Shown piece by piece: positions 54,598 through 63,079 of a stretch of 64,000 nt of DNA. The notes under the pieces are model-generated. The model was not told where the DNA came from and made no database searches. It worked only from the letters and a program-made list of their open reading frames with translations. Location: NCBI GenBank assembly GCA_025449845.1, contig JANWIP010000006.1, positions 109,426-173,425 on the forward strand. Direction: 5' to 3'. Position 1 is the stretch's first letter, and each line of letters opens with the position of its first letter. The position numbers and the translations under genes are program-made. Source of the DNA: Solirubrobacteraceae bacterium. GTDB taxonomy: Bacteria; Actinomycetota; Thermoleophilia; Solirubrobacterales; Solirubrobacteraceae.

Positions 54598-57500
54598 TCA
54601 CGGTAACGAGGGCGGGTGCTCGCGCGAGGTCGCGGTGGCATCCCATGAGCACAGTGTGGCGCGCGCGGGGCAGGTGAAACAGAGGTTGCGATGCGGAGCT
54701 GGGCTGACGGCAAAGCCCCGCTGGCGAGCGCGTGCGGCGCGAGTACGCAGCTCCTCCTGCAGTCCAGCCCGATCCTCAGCCTTGAAGACAGCCGTCACCC
54801 AGTCGTGGGGACGGGCCAGAAACCAGTGCACGACTTCCACGCGAGGGGCGCCATGATGCAGTGCGGCCAACGCATAGACGAGCCGCTGAGCGCTGTAGTC
54901 GCGCTCGACGAGGGCGGGCAGATCCTCTTCATCTGCCATACGATCGCTTTTGTAGTCAACGACAAGACAGTCCCCGCTGGCGCTTGGAGCGAGCAGGTCA
55001 AAGACGCCGCTGACAAGCGGCGGCAGCGAGAAGGCAAAGGGATGCTCGCGGTGTAGCCGAGGGGCCGCGGCGAGCCGATGGGCCAGCTCGGTGTCGCCCA
55101 ACGCCACAATTGACGCGGCAAGCTCCCGCTGCTGCTCGCCGCTGAGCGAAGCCCCCAGCTCGCGGGCAACGCGCGCGACATCCTGCTCATCCAGGCGAGG
55201 CGAGGCGAAGTCAAACTGCTGCAGCAGACGGTGCACGATGCGCCCACGCAGACGCCCATCAACGCCGTGGCCCCCCGAATGCTCGTCGGGTAGATGCAGA
55301 ACGCGCTGCAGGTAGTAGCGGTAGCCACAGCGCTCGAGCTCGGAGAGAGCGGTGTAGCTAAGGGCGATCTCCGGTTCTCTGAGGGCGATCTCGGGTTCTC
55401 TCGGAGCGATCTCGGATTCCTGCGGAGCCTTCTCGGGTTGGTTTGAGGAGGGCGGGTGGGGTCCCAATCCATGGTCCTGTGTGGGCCGCGCGTCGCAATC
55501 CGATTCTGGTGACGGCGGCAAGGCTGGCGCAGACGTCTTGCTGGCGTCGCTTTCAGACAAGGACTCCTGGCGCAAGACGACACCGAGCGCGGCCGGCGTA
55601 TTGAGAAAGCAGCGCAGGTGCACTCCAGGAGCGCCATGCAGGTCAAGTTCGCTGACGGCGGGCTGCTCAGGCTGGCGAACGAGCGCGGGCAGCTCAGGGA
55701 CAAGCGCGGGAGCAAGCCAGGCGAGCGGTGCGGCACCGGGAACATCGGCGGGCCAGCTGCCGAAGTCGATGCCGCCGCTGAGCAGCAGCCGCTGGCGAGC
55801 GCGCGTGAGGCCTACATAGACGATGCGCTGCTCCTCGAAGGCTTCCGCAAGGCGCCGCTCATCAAGCAGTTCCTGATAGTCGAGCGTGGGCACACCAGGA
55901 GAGCCGTCGAGCTGCGCGAGGCGCAAGCCAATGCGAGAGCCGTCGACGAGCAGGTCCGAACGATTGACGCCGGGCTTGCGGCCGAGATCAGCGAGGCAGA
56001 CGACGGGGAACTCAAGACCTTTGGCGGCGTGAATAGTCATGAAGCGAACGGCGTCCTGACCGTCGCTGACAGGCGCCTCGGGCTCAGCGCGATCGAGCAC
56101 GTCGAGCTGATGATCGACATGATCGAGAAAGCCCCGCAGATCGCGCCCCTGCTGCGCTTCAAAACGGTGGGCAAGGCGCAGGAGCTTGTGAACGTTAGCG
56201 AGGCGGCGCGAGCCCCAAGGCAGCGAAAGGAGATGCTGCTGATAGCCGGTGAAGTCAAGCGCGCGACGCAGAAGCTCGGCGATGGGGTGCTGGGAGGCGC
56301 GAGTGCGCTCGGCAGCAAAGAAGTCGATGAAGCGGGCCACGCGCCAGCACTCCTCTGGATCAAGACGCAGACGCAGATCGGCAGGAGACTGCTGCGGATC
56401 GGCGCCCAATTGCGGCTCGGTGAACGCACGCGAAAGCGTCTCCCAGACCTCACATTGAGCGTCGCGCGCGACGAGCGAGAGGTGAGCGAGAGCATCGCTT
56501 GAAAGCCCCACAAGCGGCGAGGCCAGCATCGAATAGAGGGCGACCTCGTCAAGCGGATTGGCGAGAGCGCGCAGATAGGCGAGCAGGTCTCCGACCTGCT
56601 GATGGCCCCAGAAGCTGCCAACGGAGGCGAGCGTGCGCAGGCCGCGCTCCTCCAAAGCGCGCTGGTAGAGCGGCAGGTCGCCTAGGGCACGCAGCAGCAC
56701 GGCGACATCCCCGGGAGCGGCCTCGCCGGCCGCCACGATGTCGGCCACACGCTGAGCGAGCAGGCGCGCCTCGGCCTGGCGCCAGCGCGGCGCGGGAGGC
56801 AGCTGACCGGCGATGTCGATCGCCTCGGAGCCGCCGTTCCAGGCGCGCTGGTCGGTCAGCAGCAGCTCGATCGATGCCTCGCCATCCGCGGGGCGGCCGG
56901 GCAAGAGTGGCATATGATCCTCGCCAAAACGCTTGGCGAAGACGGCATTGACCGCGGCCAACAGCTGGGGATGGCTGCGAAAGTTGTAGGTGAGCGCAAG
57001 GCTCGCCCCCTGCGCGGCGAGTTCGGCACGGCGAGCACGGAAAAGCCCGACATCGGCATGGCGAAAGCCGTAGATGGACTGGAACTCGTCGCCGACCGTG
57101 AAGAGGTTCTCGCGCTGTAAGGCGGCGAGGATGGCTAGCTGGCGCGGGTTGGTGTCCTGAAACTCATCGACCATCAGCAGCTGAAAGCGCTGCGACCAGG
57201 CCGAGCGAACATCGGAGCGCTCGCGCAGAAGCGCGCTGGCGCAGAGCTCGAGATCGTCGAAGTCAAGGCCGCCACGGTGGCGCTTGGCGTCGGCATAGCG
57301 CCGGGAGACCCCCTGTAGCAGGGTGTCGAGCAGCGCGGCAGCAGAGGCGCCTTCGCGATCGGCCCGCTCAGCGTCCTCACCTTGGCAACCCTCTGCAACA
57401 TCCTCGCCTTGGCGAGCCTCCGCGGCATCCTCGACCCGGGGCAGGGTGGGCTGAGCTTGCCCTTGACTGCGCAGCTGCGCGTAGACATCGAGCACCATGG

Positions 57501-58029
57501 CGCGCAGGCGATCGGCGGTGAAGGCCGCCACGAGATCTATTGCGGCGCCCCCGTGATGGTCAAGAAAATCGGCCAGGGCCGCGCGAAACGCATCGAGGCG
57601 CAGACGCCCGGCGTGAGCCTCATCGAGGATCGTGAAGTCGGGGTCGAGGCCGGCGAGCAGTGAGTGTGCGCGCAGCAGGCGAGCACAGAAACCATGAAAG
57701 GTGCCGAGGAAGGCGGCCTCGGTATCGCGCGCGAGCTCGCGCTGGTGAAGCTCCAGAAAGCGCGTGCGGATGCGCTCGGCAAGCTCTCCGGCCGAGCGCT
57801 CGGTGAAAGTTATGGCGAGGATGCGCGCGGGCGCGACGCCGTCCTCGAGCACCGCGCGCACGAAGCGCTCCACGAGCACGGAGGTCTTGCCGGAGCCGGC
57901 GCCGGCGCTGAGCAGCAGCGAACCCTCGCGACGCGCCACGGCCTGCTGCTGCTCGTCGGTAAGCGTCCGCTCGGCGTTCCCGGGCTCAGGCTCGGGCTCA
58001 GGCAGGAAGATTTCAAGCTGCGTACTCAT
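54598..58029 (-). CDS. AddA-like UvrD helicase-nuclease
   Basis: 1143 residues. UvrD-type helicase motifs: Walker A LLSAGAGSGKTSVLVERF, motif II in MVDEFQDTNPRQLAIL, GDEFQSIYGFRHAD, and VYVGLTRARQRLLLSG (motif VI). The C-terminal RecB-type nuclease motif is CLVVDYKSDRM. With the next gene upstream it should form an AddAB/RecBCD-type end-resection machine. A Ser/Glu/Pro-rich linker (REPEIALREPEIA, near 930) repeats itself. The start overlaps the AddB-like stop by 4 bp. Confidence 0.88.
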   Translation of the reverse strand: MSTQLEIFLPEPEPEPGNAERTLTDEQQQAVARREGSLLLSAGAGSGKTSVLVERFVRAVLEDGVAPARILAITFTERSAGELAERIRTRFLELHQRELARDTEAAFLGTFHGFCARLLRAHSLLAGLDPDFTILDEAHAGRLRLDAFRAALADFLDHHGGAAIDLVAAFTADRLRAMVLDVYAQLRSQGQAQPTLPRVEDAAEARQGEDVAEGCQGEDAERADREGASAAALLDTLLQGVSRRYADAKRHRGGLDFDDLELCASALLRERSDVRSAWSQRFQLLMVDEFQDTNPRQLAILAALQRENLFTVGDEFQSIYGFRHADVGLFRARRAELAAQGASLALTYNFRSHPQLLAAVNAVFAKRFGEDHMPLLPGRPADGEASIELLLTDQRAWNGGSEAIDIAGQLPPAPRWRQAEARLLAQRVADIVAAGEAAPGDVAVLLRALGDLPLYQRALEERGLRTLASVGSFWGHQQVGDLLAYLRALANPLDEVALYSMLASPLVGLSSDALAHLSLVARDAQCEVWETLSRAFTEPQLGADPQQSPADLRLRLDPEECWRVARFIDFFAAERTRASQHPIAELLRRALDFTGYQQHLLSLPWGSRRLANVHKLLRLAHRFEAQQGRDLRGFLDHVDHQLDVLDRAEPEAPVSDGQDAVRFMTIHAAKGLEFPVVCLADLGRKPGVNRSDLLVDGSRIGLRLAQLDGSPGVPTLDYQELLDERRLAEAFEEQRIVYVGLTRARQRLLLSGGIDFGSWPADVPGAAPLAWLAPALVPELPALVRQPEQPAVSELDLHGAPGVHLRCFLNTPAALGVVLRQESLSESDASKTSAPALPPSPESDCDARPTQDHGLGPHPPSSNQPEKAPQESEIAPREPEIALREPEIALSYTALSELERCGYRYYLQRVLHLPDEHSGGHGVDGRLRGRIVHRLLQQFDFASPRLDEQDVARVARELGASLSGEQQRELAASIVALGDTELAHRLAAAPRLHREHPFAFSLPPLVSGVFDLLAPSASGDCLVVDYKSDRMADEEDLPALVERDYSAQRLVYALAALHHGAPRVEVVHWFLARPHDWVTAVFKAEDRAGLQEELRTRAARARQRGFAVSPAPHRNLCFTCPARATLCSWDATATSREHPPSLP

Positions 58030-61000
58030 CGCGCAGAGCGGCAGATGGAGGGGTAGAGGCAGTGACCGTCGCCGAAGGCGCAGGTGCCGGGACGCGCCTC
58101 CAAGCGACCGGCATCGGCCTGCCGGGCGGCCTCGATGGCAAGGTTGAGCGTGTCATCGAGCAGTCCTTCGACATCCTCGGCGGTGCGTGTGTCGCCACGA
58201 ACGCAGTCCAGCGCAACGCCGCTGTCGGCAACGAGCACCCCGCGCGCGCGCAGGTCGCGCCCGGCAAGTGGCTGGTAGAAGCCCCCAACGACCTCGTGGT
58301 GCAGAAGCTGCTCGGCGACGCGCATGTAGAGCGCGGCCTGGAGGTGGCGCTCGGCGAGCCACTTGTCGGGGGGCGGCGCGTAGGCGCCCTTGTAGTCATA
58401 GACCACGGCCTGCCCTTGGTCGTTGACATCGATGCGGTCGATGCGCCCACGTACCTGAACGCCTTGGCCGAGGTCGAGTGGGGGCAGACTCGACTCCTCC
58501 TCGGCGAAGCCGAAGCCCAGCTCCAGATGAGTGGGCTCAAGCGGCCAGTCCTGCTCAGAGGCATATTCGAGATAGCGCTCGAGGTCGGCCTCCAGGCGAC
58601 GACGCACGCCGGGAATGCGCTCGGGCGAGACTGACAGCGGAAAATCAGAGGCGTGCCGGTCGAGGGCCTGGTGCAGAAGCGAGCGCGCGAGCGCCAGCCG
58701 CGCTGGTGTGAGCCGGGCGGAGCCGGTGTCGCGCTTGAGCCCCTCAAGCGTGTCCTTGAGCACCGCATGAGCCAGTCCCCCCCGCGCCAGAGGCTCAGCG
58801 TCGGGGTCGATGTCCCGGGCGCGCAGAAAGCTCTCGACAAACCAGCGTACGGGGCAGTCCATCCAGTTCTTCAGCGACGACGCCGACCAGATCCTGTCCT
58901 CTCGCAGCTCGGCTAGCAGCCGCTGATCCTGGAGCGGCCGCAGAATAGGTGGTTCCTGGGGTGGCGAGCTGAGCGCCAACTCACGCGCGCCCCACGAGGC
59001 GGGCGGCTGCCCGGGACCTGGCCAATCAGCTGCCCCGGCGGCTCGCAGCGCGCGCTGCTGACGCAACTCATTGTGGAAAAGGTCACAGACATCGTCGATG
59101 AAGAGCGAAGGGAAAGTGGAGTCACCGTCCTCGCCGGCCGAGTGCCAGCTGAGGGCTAGCAACTGCTCAGGCCGTGAGATGGCGGCATAGAACAGGTAGC
59201 GCTCAGCCGCCAACGGCGAGTCGGGCAGCGGCAACCGCAGCCCGGAGGCTTCCGCCAGCCCGCGGCGCTCATCTTCGGAGAGCCACGGCGGAGGATGGGC
59301 AGGCGCGGGAAAGACGTTTGCCTGAAGCCCGCAGAGAAACAGCGCGCGCACGCGCCGGGCGCGCAGTGCGAGCGGGTCGAGTACCGCCACGACCTCCTCT
59401 TCCCCAACCTCCCCAGGCAGCTCCAACCCGCGCAGGATCGCCCCGAGCTCACCCGGGTTGGGGGCAAGCCGGGGTGCCGCGCGAGCGATGTCTGCCAGCT
59501 CCTCCAGGGCGCGCATGGCAGCGATCAGCGCGCGGGCGTCATCGAGCTGAGCCCCCGTCAACACCTGCGCCTGCCCATGGCGCGGTGCGGCGAACAGCCA
59601 GCGCAACTCACGCTCGGTGCGCTCGATCAAGGCAAGCGGCCCACGTTCGGCGGCCGCGCGTATGTGATCGAGCGTGTCAAGCGGCCAATGCTCGGACTCC
59701 CACAGCGCCCTGGCCCCTGCGGCGCCCGTTATGCCTCTCCCCCGCGCGTTGGCTTCCAGCCTGTCGGCCAGCAGAGGTCGCTCAAGCAGACCGGGAGCGC
59801 GCAGCCAGGCCAGGAGGTCCTCCAGCCTCCCGCCATCGGCAACGCCAGGAAGACCCTCCGAGGCAGCGGCAAGCAAGCCGCACAGCGCATGGCCCAGCGA
59901 GGTGCGGCAGAAAGGCAGGCGCACAGGCAGCACAAAGGGGACCTCAAACTCCTCAAGCACTTCCCCAAGCAGCTCGGCGACGGCGGAGGGAGAACGGTGC
60001 ACGATCGCGATGTCCCGCGGCGCCATGCCGTCATCGAGCAGCGCCTTGATCTCCCCGGCCACCAGTTCGAGCTCGGCGCGCGGCGAGCCGCCCTCCAGCA
60101 GACGCAGGGCCCCGGCCGGATCCAGGCGACCCGTTTCCTCACGCTCGGACAGCCCCGGCTGCGCTCCACTCTCATGCGAGCCAAAAGGCCGCCGAGGCAG
60201 CGGCTCGAACAGCTGCCGCTCCAGGTGATGCAGCGCCTGCCGCGCCATCGGCGCGTAGTACTCCGCGCGCGCGGGCAAGACGCGGTGCTCGACGGCCCAG
60301 GGAAGCAGCGTCTGAAAGGCGCCGGCACGTCCGGCGAAGGCTACACGCCCGGCCTCATAGGCGAGCGAGACGGTCAGCGGCGCATCGGCGACACGGCCCA
60401 GGGTCTCGATCGTGTCGAGCTGCAGCGGCGTCAGGTCATCGAAACCGTAGAGGTGCACAGGCGTCTCTCCCCAGAGCCCGGGCGAGCGGCGCAAAGCATC
60501 CAGAGCCTGCGTGGCGCGCTGGTCGGGGTCCGAGCGGCCAAGCTCCTCCAAGAGCTCGTGATAGCCCGCGAATAGAGCGCCTAGTTCCTCAGCGCGCAGC
60601 TCCTCAGCGTGCGGCTCAGCACGCAGCCCCTCTGCGTGACGCTCCTCCACAGGTAGCTCGCGCCCATCTCCTCCCGCGGCCCCCGACCAGACCGCAAGCG
60701 CGCGCTTCAGGCGTTGGGGCGTGACGCGCTCGACCTCCAGCTCGCCCACAAGCGCCACCAGGGAGCGTACGAAACCCGGGCGCGTCGCCAGTTCGGGCGT
60801 GGCGCAGATGCGCGCGGCCACCGCCGCCAGCACGCGCTCGCGCAAAAGGGGCGTGAGCGGCCGCGCCGCTACCCCTGACCGCCGCATCACCTCCGCCAGC
60901 AGCCCCTGAAAGCGCTCGACGCGCACTCCCCAGATAACCCCATCGCAGGCCAGCTCGCGGCGGTAGCTCTCGACGTCGGCGTGCGTCGGCACGATCAGCA

Positions 61001-61097
61001 GCGGCTCCGCTTCGGCGGCAGCGTCCGCACGCACGGCGTCCAGCACGGCACGCGCCTTGCCGGCGTTCGCCGGGCCGGTGATGAGAGTGATGGCCAT
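58026..61097 (-). CDS. AddB-like helicase-nuclease partner
   Basis: From ATG 61097 there are 1023 residues. The N-terminal nucleotide loop is ITGPANAGKAR, with Ala where Walker A needs Ser/Thr. The nuclease segment near residue 920 is VVYDYKGAYAPPPDKW. Cysteines of an AddB-like Fe-S domain appear as MDCPVRWFVE and GTCAFGDGHCLYPSICRS. Paired with AddA it should process double-strand ends for recombination; the loop suggests ATP is not hydrolysed here. Overlap of 4 bp with addA shows co-translation. Confidence 0.82.
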   Translation of the reverse strand: MAITLITGPANAGKARAVLDAVRADAAAEAEPLLIVPTHADVESYRRELACDGVIWGVRVERFQGLLAEVMRRSGVAARPLTPLLRERVLAAVAARICATPELATRPGFVRSLVALVGELEVERVTPQRLKRALAVWSGAAGGDGRELPVEERHAEGLRAEPHAEELRAEELGALFAGYHELLEELGRSDPDQRATQALDALRRSPGLWGETPVHLYGFDDLTPLQLDTIETLGRVADAPLTVSLAYEAGRVAFAGRAGAFQTLLPWAVEHRVLPARAEYYAPMARQALHHLERQLFEPLPRRPFGSHESGAQPGLSEREETGRLDPAGALRLLEGGSPRAELELVAGEIKALLDDGMAPRDIAIVHRSPSAVAELLGEVLEEFEVPFVLPVRLPFCRTSLGHALCGLLAAASEGLPGVADGGRLEDLLAWLRAPGLLERPLLADRLEANARGRGITGAAGARALWESEHWPLDTLDHIRAAAERGPLALIERTERELRWLFAAPRHGQAQVLTGAQLDDARALIAAMRALEELADIARAAPRLAPNPGELGAILRGLELPGEVGEEEVVAVLDPLALRARRVRALFLCGLQANVFPAPAHPPPWLSEDERRGLAEASGLRLPLPDSPLAAERYLFYAAISRPEQLLALSWHSAGEDGDSTFPSLFIDDVCDLFHNELRQQRALRAAGAADWPGPGQPPASWGARELALSSPPQEPPILRPLQDQRLLAELREDRIWSASSLKNWMDCPVRWFVESFLRARDIDPDAEPLARGGLAHAVLKDTLEGLKRDTGSARLTPARLALARSLLHQALDRHASDFPLSVSPERIPGVRRRLEADLERYLEYASEQDWPLEPTHLELGFGFAEEESSLPPLDLGQGVQVRGRIDRIDVNDQGQAVVYDYKGAYAPPPDKWLAERHLQAALYMRVAEQLLHHEVVGGFYQPLAGRDLRARGVLVADSGVALDCVRGDTRTAEDVEGLLDDTLNLAIEAARQADAGRLEARPGTCAFGDGHCLYPSICRSAR

Positions 61098-61199
61098 GGC
61101 GTCCATACTGGCGCACACACCCGACACAATCCGCTCGAAGGACCGGCCAGCAAGAGTGGAAAAACTTCAGTTTTCGGAAACTGGGCCGATTCCCGGTGC

Positions 61200-62081
61200 G
61201 TGATCGGGCGCCACCTCGAACTTTGCGAGGGCCTGGTGCAGGCCCTAAAGCACGACCAGCTCGTGTTGCATTACCAACCGGTGATGGACCTGCGCAGCGG
61301 CGATGTGGCGGCGGTTGAGGCGCTGATCCGCTGGCAGCACCCCCAGCACGGGCTGCTGCCTCCACTCGATTTCATCCCCACCGCCGAGAGTACCGGCCAG
61401 ATCGTGGAGGTGGGCGAGTGGGCGCTGGAACAGGCCTGCCGTCAGGCGCGCGCGTGGCGCGAAGGCGGCCTGCCGGTGCGGATGGCCGTCAACCTGTCCG
61501 CGCGTCAGTTCAGCGCGCCAGACCTGGTCGGCTGCGTAGCGCGCACGCTGCGCGAGACGGGCATCCCTCCGGACATGCTGGAGCTGGAGCTGACGGAGAG
61601 CATGTTCGCGGACCCAGTTTGCAGCACCGCCATCCTGATGCAGCTGCGCCAGCTAGGCGTGCGCGTGGCGATCGATGACTTCGGCACCGGCTACTCCTCG
61701 CTGAGCTACGTGATCCAGTTCCCGCTGAACACCATCAAGATCGATCGCTCCTTCCTGGAGCAGGCCATGCACCACCCCCACGCCGCCACCGTGATTGGCT
61801 TCGTGATCGCCATGGCCCACGAGCTTGATCTGCTGGTGGTTGCCGAGGGTGTGGAAGTCGAGGCGCAAGAGCGCCTGCTGGTAACCCACAACTGCGATCT
61901 CTCCCAGGGCTTTCTGCACAGCCCCGCAATGACCGCCCCCGACTGCGAGCGCTGGATGCGCCAGCGCATCTCCCGCCCCCTCACGCCGATCCCCGGCGGC
62001 GGTGACCCCAGCGAGCGCGACCCCCTCAAGCCCCGCCGCCGTCAAGATCGCCCGCGGCGCCGCGTGGCCGCCGGCGCCTGA
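61200..62081 (+). CDS. EAL-domain cyclic-di-GMP phosphodiesterase
   Basis: From GTG 61200 there are 293 residues, a single EAL domain: VAAVEALIRWQHP, AVNLSARQF, LELELTESMF, AIDDFGTGYSSL, IKIDRSFL and VVAEGVE. All metal and catalytic residues are present. There is no GGDEF, sensor or membrane part, so input must come from elsewhere, or the gene is a shortened GGDEF-EAL. It diverges from addB; a palindrome AAAACT-TC-AGTTTT (61161-61174) lies 26 bp before the start. Confidence 0.87.
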   Translation: MIGRHLELCEGLVQALKHDQLVLHYQPVMDLRSGDVAAVEALIRWQHPQHGLLPPLDFIPTAESTGQIVEVGEWALEQACRQARAWREGGLPVRMAVNLSARQFSAPDLVGCVARTLRETGIPPDMLELELTESMFADPVCSTAILMQLRQLGVRVAIDDFGTGYSSLSYVIQFPLNTIKIDRSFLEQAMHHPHAATVIGFVIAMAHELDLLVVAEGVEVEAQERLLVTHNCDLSQGFLHSPAMTAPDCERWMRQRISRPLTPIPGGGDPSERDPLKPRRRQDRPRRRVAAGA

Positions 62082-62167
62082 GCCTGAGCGCTCCGCTTCC
62101 GAGCATTCGGCTCCTGAGGGTTCTGCTTCTGGCGCTAGGCTCCTGAGCGTTCTGCTCTGGGCGCCCG
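62082..62167. repeat. Three imperfect ~29-bp tandem repeats
   Basis: Units at about 62082-62109, 62110-62138 and 62139-62167 share the core CTCCTGAG-N-GTTCTGCT. They fill the gap between the convergent EAL and YihY genes. Confidence 0.65.
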
Positions 62168-62173
62168 GCTCGA

Positions 62174-63064
62174 TCAGGATGACTCTCGACGACTGTGGCG
62201 CTCCCACAGCGTCGCGTTCAGGAAGGCCGAGGCGACGATCAGGCGCCCGAGGAGGTAGAGCCACAGCAGCAGCACCAGGGAGATCCCGAGCGCGCCATAG
62301 GACGCCGATACTTGTTCGGCCTTGTGCGAGATGTACAGGACGGTCGCCAGATGGATGCCCTCCATCCCCACCGCCACCAGGATCGCCCCCGGGATGAACG
62401 CCCGCCAGGAGAGCCCGGGCGGGTGCGGCAGCATCCGCGAGACAGCGACCCAGAGGACGAAGAAGCCACCGAGCAGCGCAATCGCCACCGGAATCCCCGC
62501 CGGCCCCAGCGTCTGGCGCGCCCAGCCGCTGAGCGCCCAGATCCCGAAGAACACCACTCCCCAGCCGATGAAGGCCATCGCCGCGGGCAGCGCACGTGGG
62601 AAGCGGCCCAGCGGCAGTCCCCATGCCAGCGCATGGATCGCGCGCAGCGCTCGAACGGCCGACAGCGACGCCGTGATGAGCGCGAACAGGCCGAAGGCGA
62701 TCACGCCGATGCGGTCCCCGTTCGTGAGCTTTGCCGAGTCCGCGATGCTCGTGAGCGCCGCTTCCCGCATCCCCAGCGTCTGCGATATCGAGGCGGGCGT
62801 ATGCGCGTCTTCGCTCGTGGCATAGCCAAGGATCGCCACCACCAGCAGCGCGAACGGCAGCAGCGGCACGAACAGCCTGAAGGCCAGCGCTCCCGCGAGC
62901 ACACTGCCACCGCTCCTGCTGTCACGCTCCCCCGCCATGAAGGCGGCATCGAGCGCCGGGATGCGTGGGCGCAGTTCGTTGATGCGACGGGCAGCCGACT
63001 CGCCCTTGGCCCGAGCACGTGCGGCAACAACCTGTCCGCGGTCGCTCAGGCCGCGAATTGACAC
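62174..63064 (-). CDS. YihY/BrkB-family inner-membrane protein
   Basis: 296 residues, GTG start. About six hydrophobic segments are visible (LFVPLLPFALLVVAILGY, IGVIAFGLFALITASLSAV, AAMAFIGWGVVFFGIWAL, IPVAIALLGGFFVLWVA, FIPGAILVAVGM, GISLVLLLWLYLLGRLIVA) with the family segment SVLAGALAFRLFVPLLPF. YihY/BrkB proteins are of unknown or disputed function (once called ribonuclease BN). It follows the topoisomerase gene by 15 bp. Confidence 0.85.
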   Translation of the reverse strand: MSIRGLSDRGQVVAARARAKGESAARRINELRPRIPALDAAFMAGERDSRSGGSVLAGALAFRLFVPLLPFALLVVAILGYATSEDAHTPASISQTLGMREAALTSIADSAKLTNGDRIGVIAFGLFALITASLSAVRALRAIHALAWGLPLGRFPRALPAAMAFIGWGVVFFGIWALSGWARQTLGPAGIPVAIALLGGFFVLWVAVSRMLPHPPGLSWRAFIPGAILVAVGMEGIHLATVLYISHKAEQVSASYGALGISLVLLLWLYLLGRLIVASAFLNATLWERHSRRESS

Positions 63065-63079
63065 CTACAGCCAGCCTGC

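Noticed and set aside
59295..60575. 426-codon open frame antisense to the AddB-like gene
   Set aside because: Gln/Arg-rich shadow with no recognisable domain.
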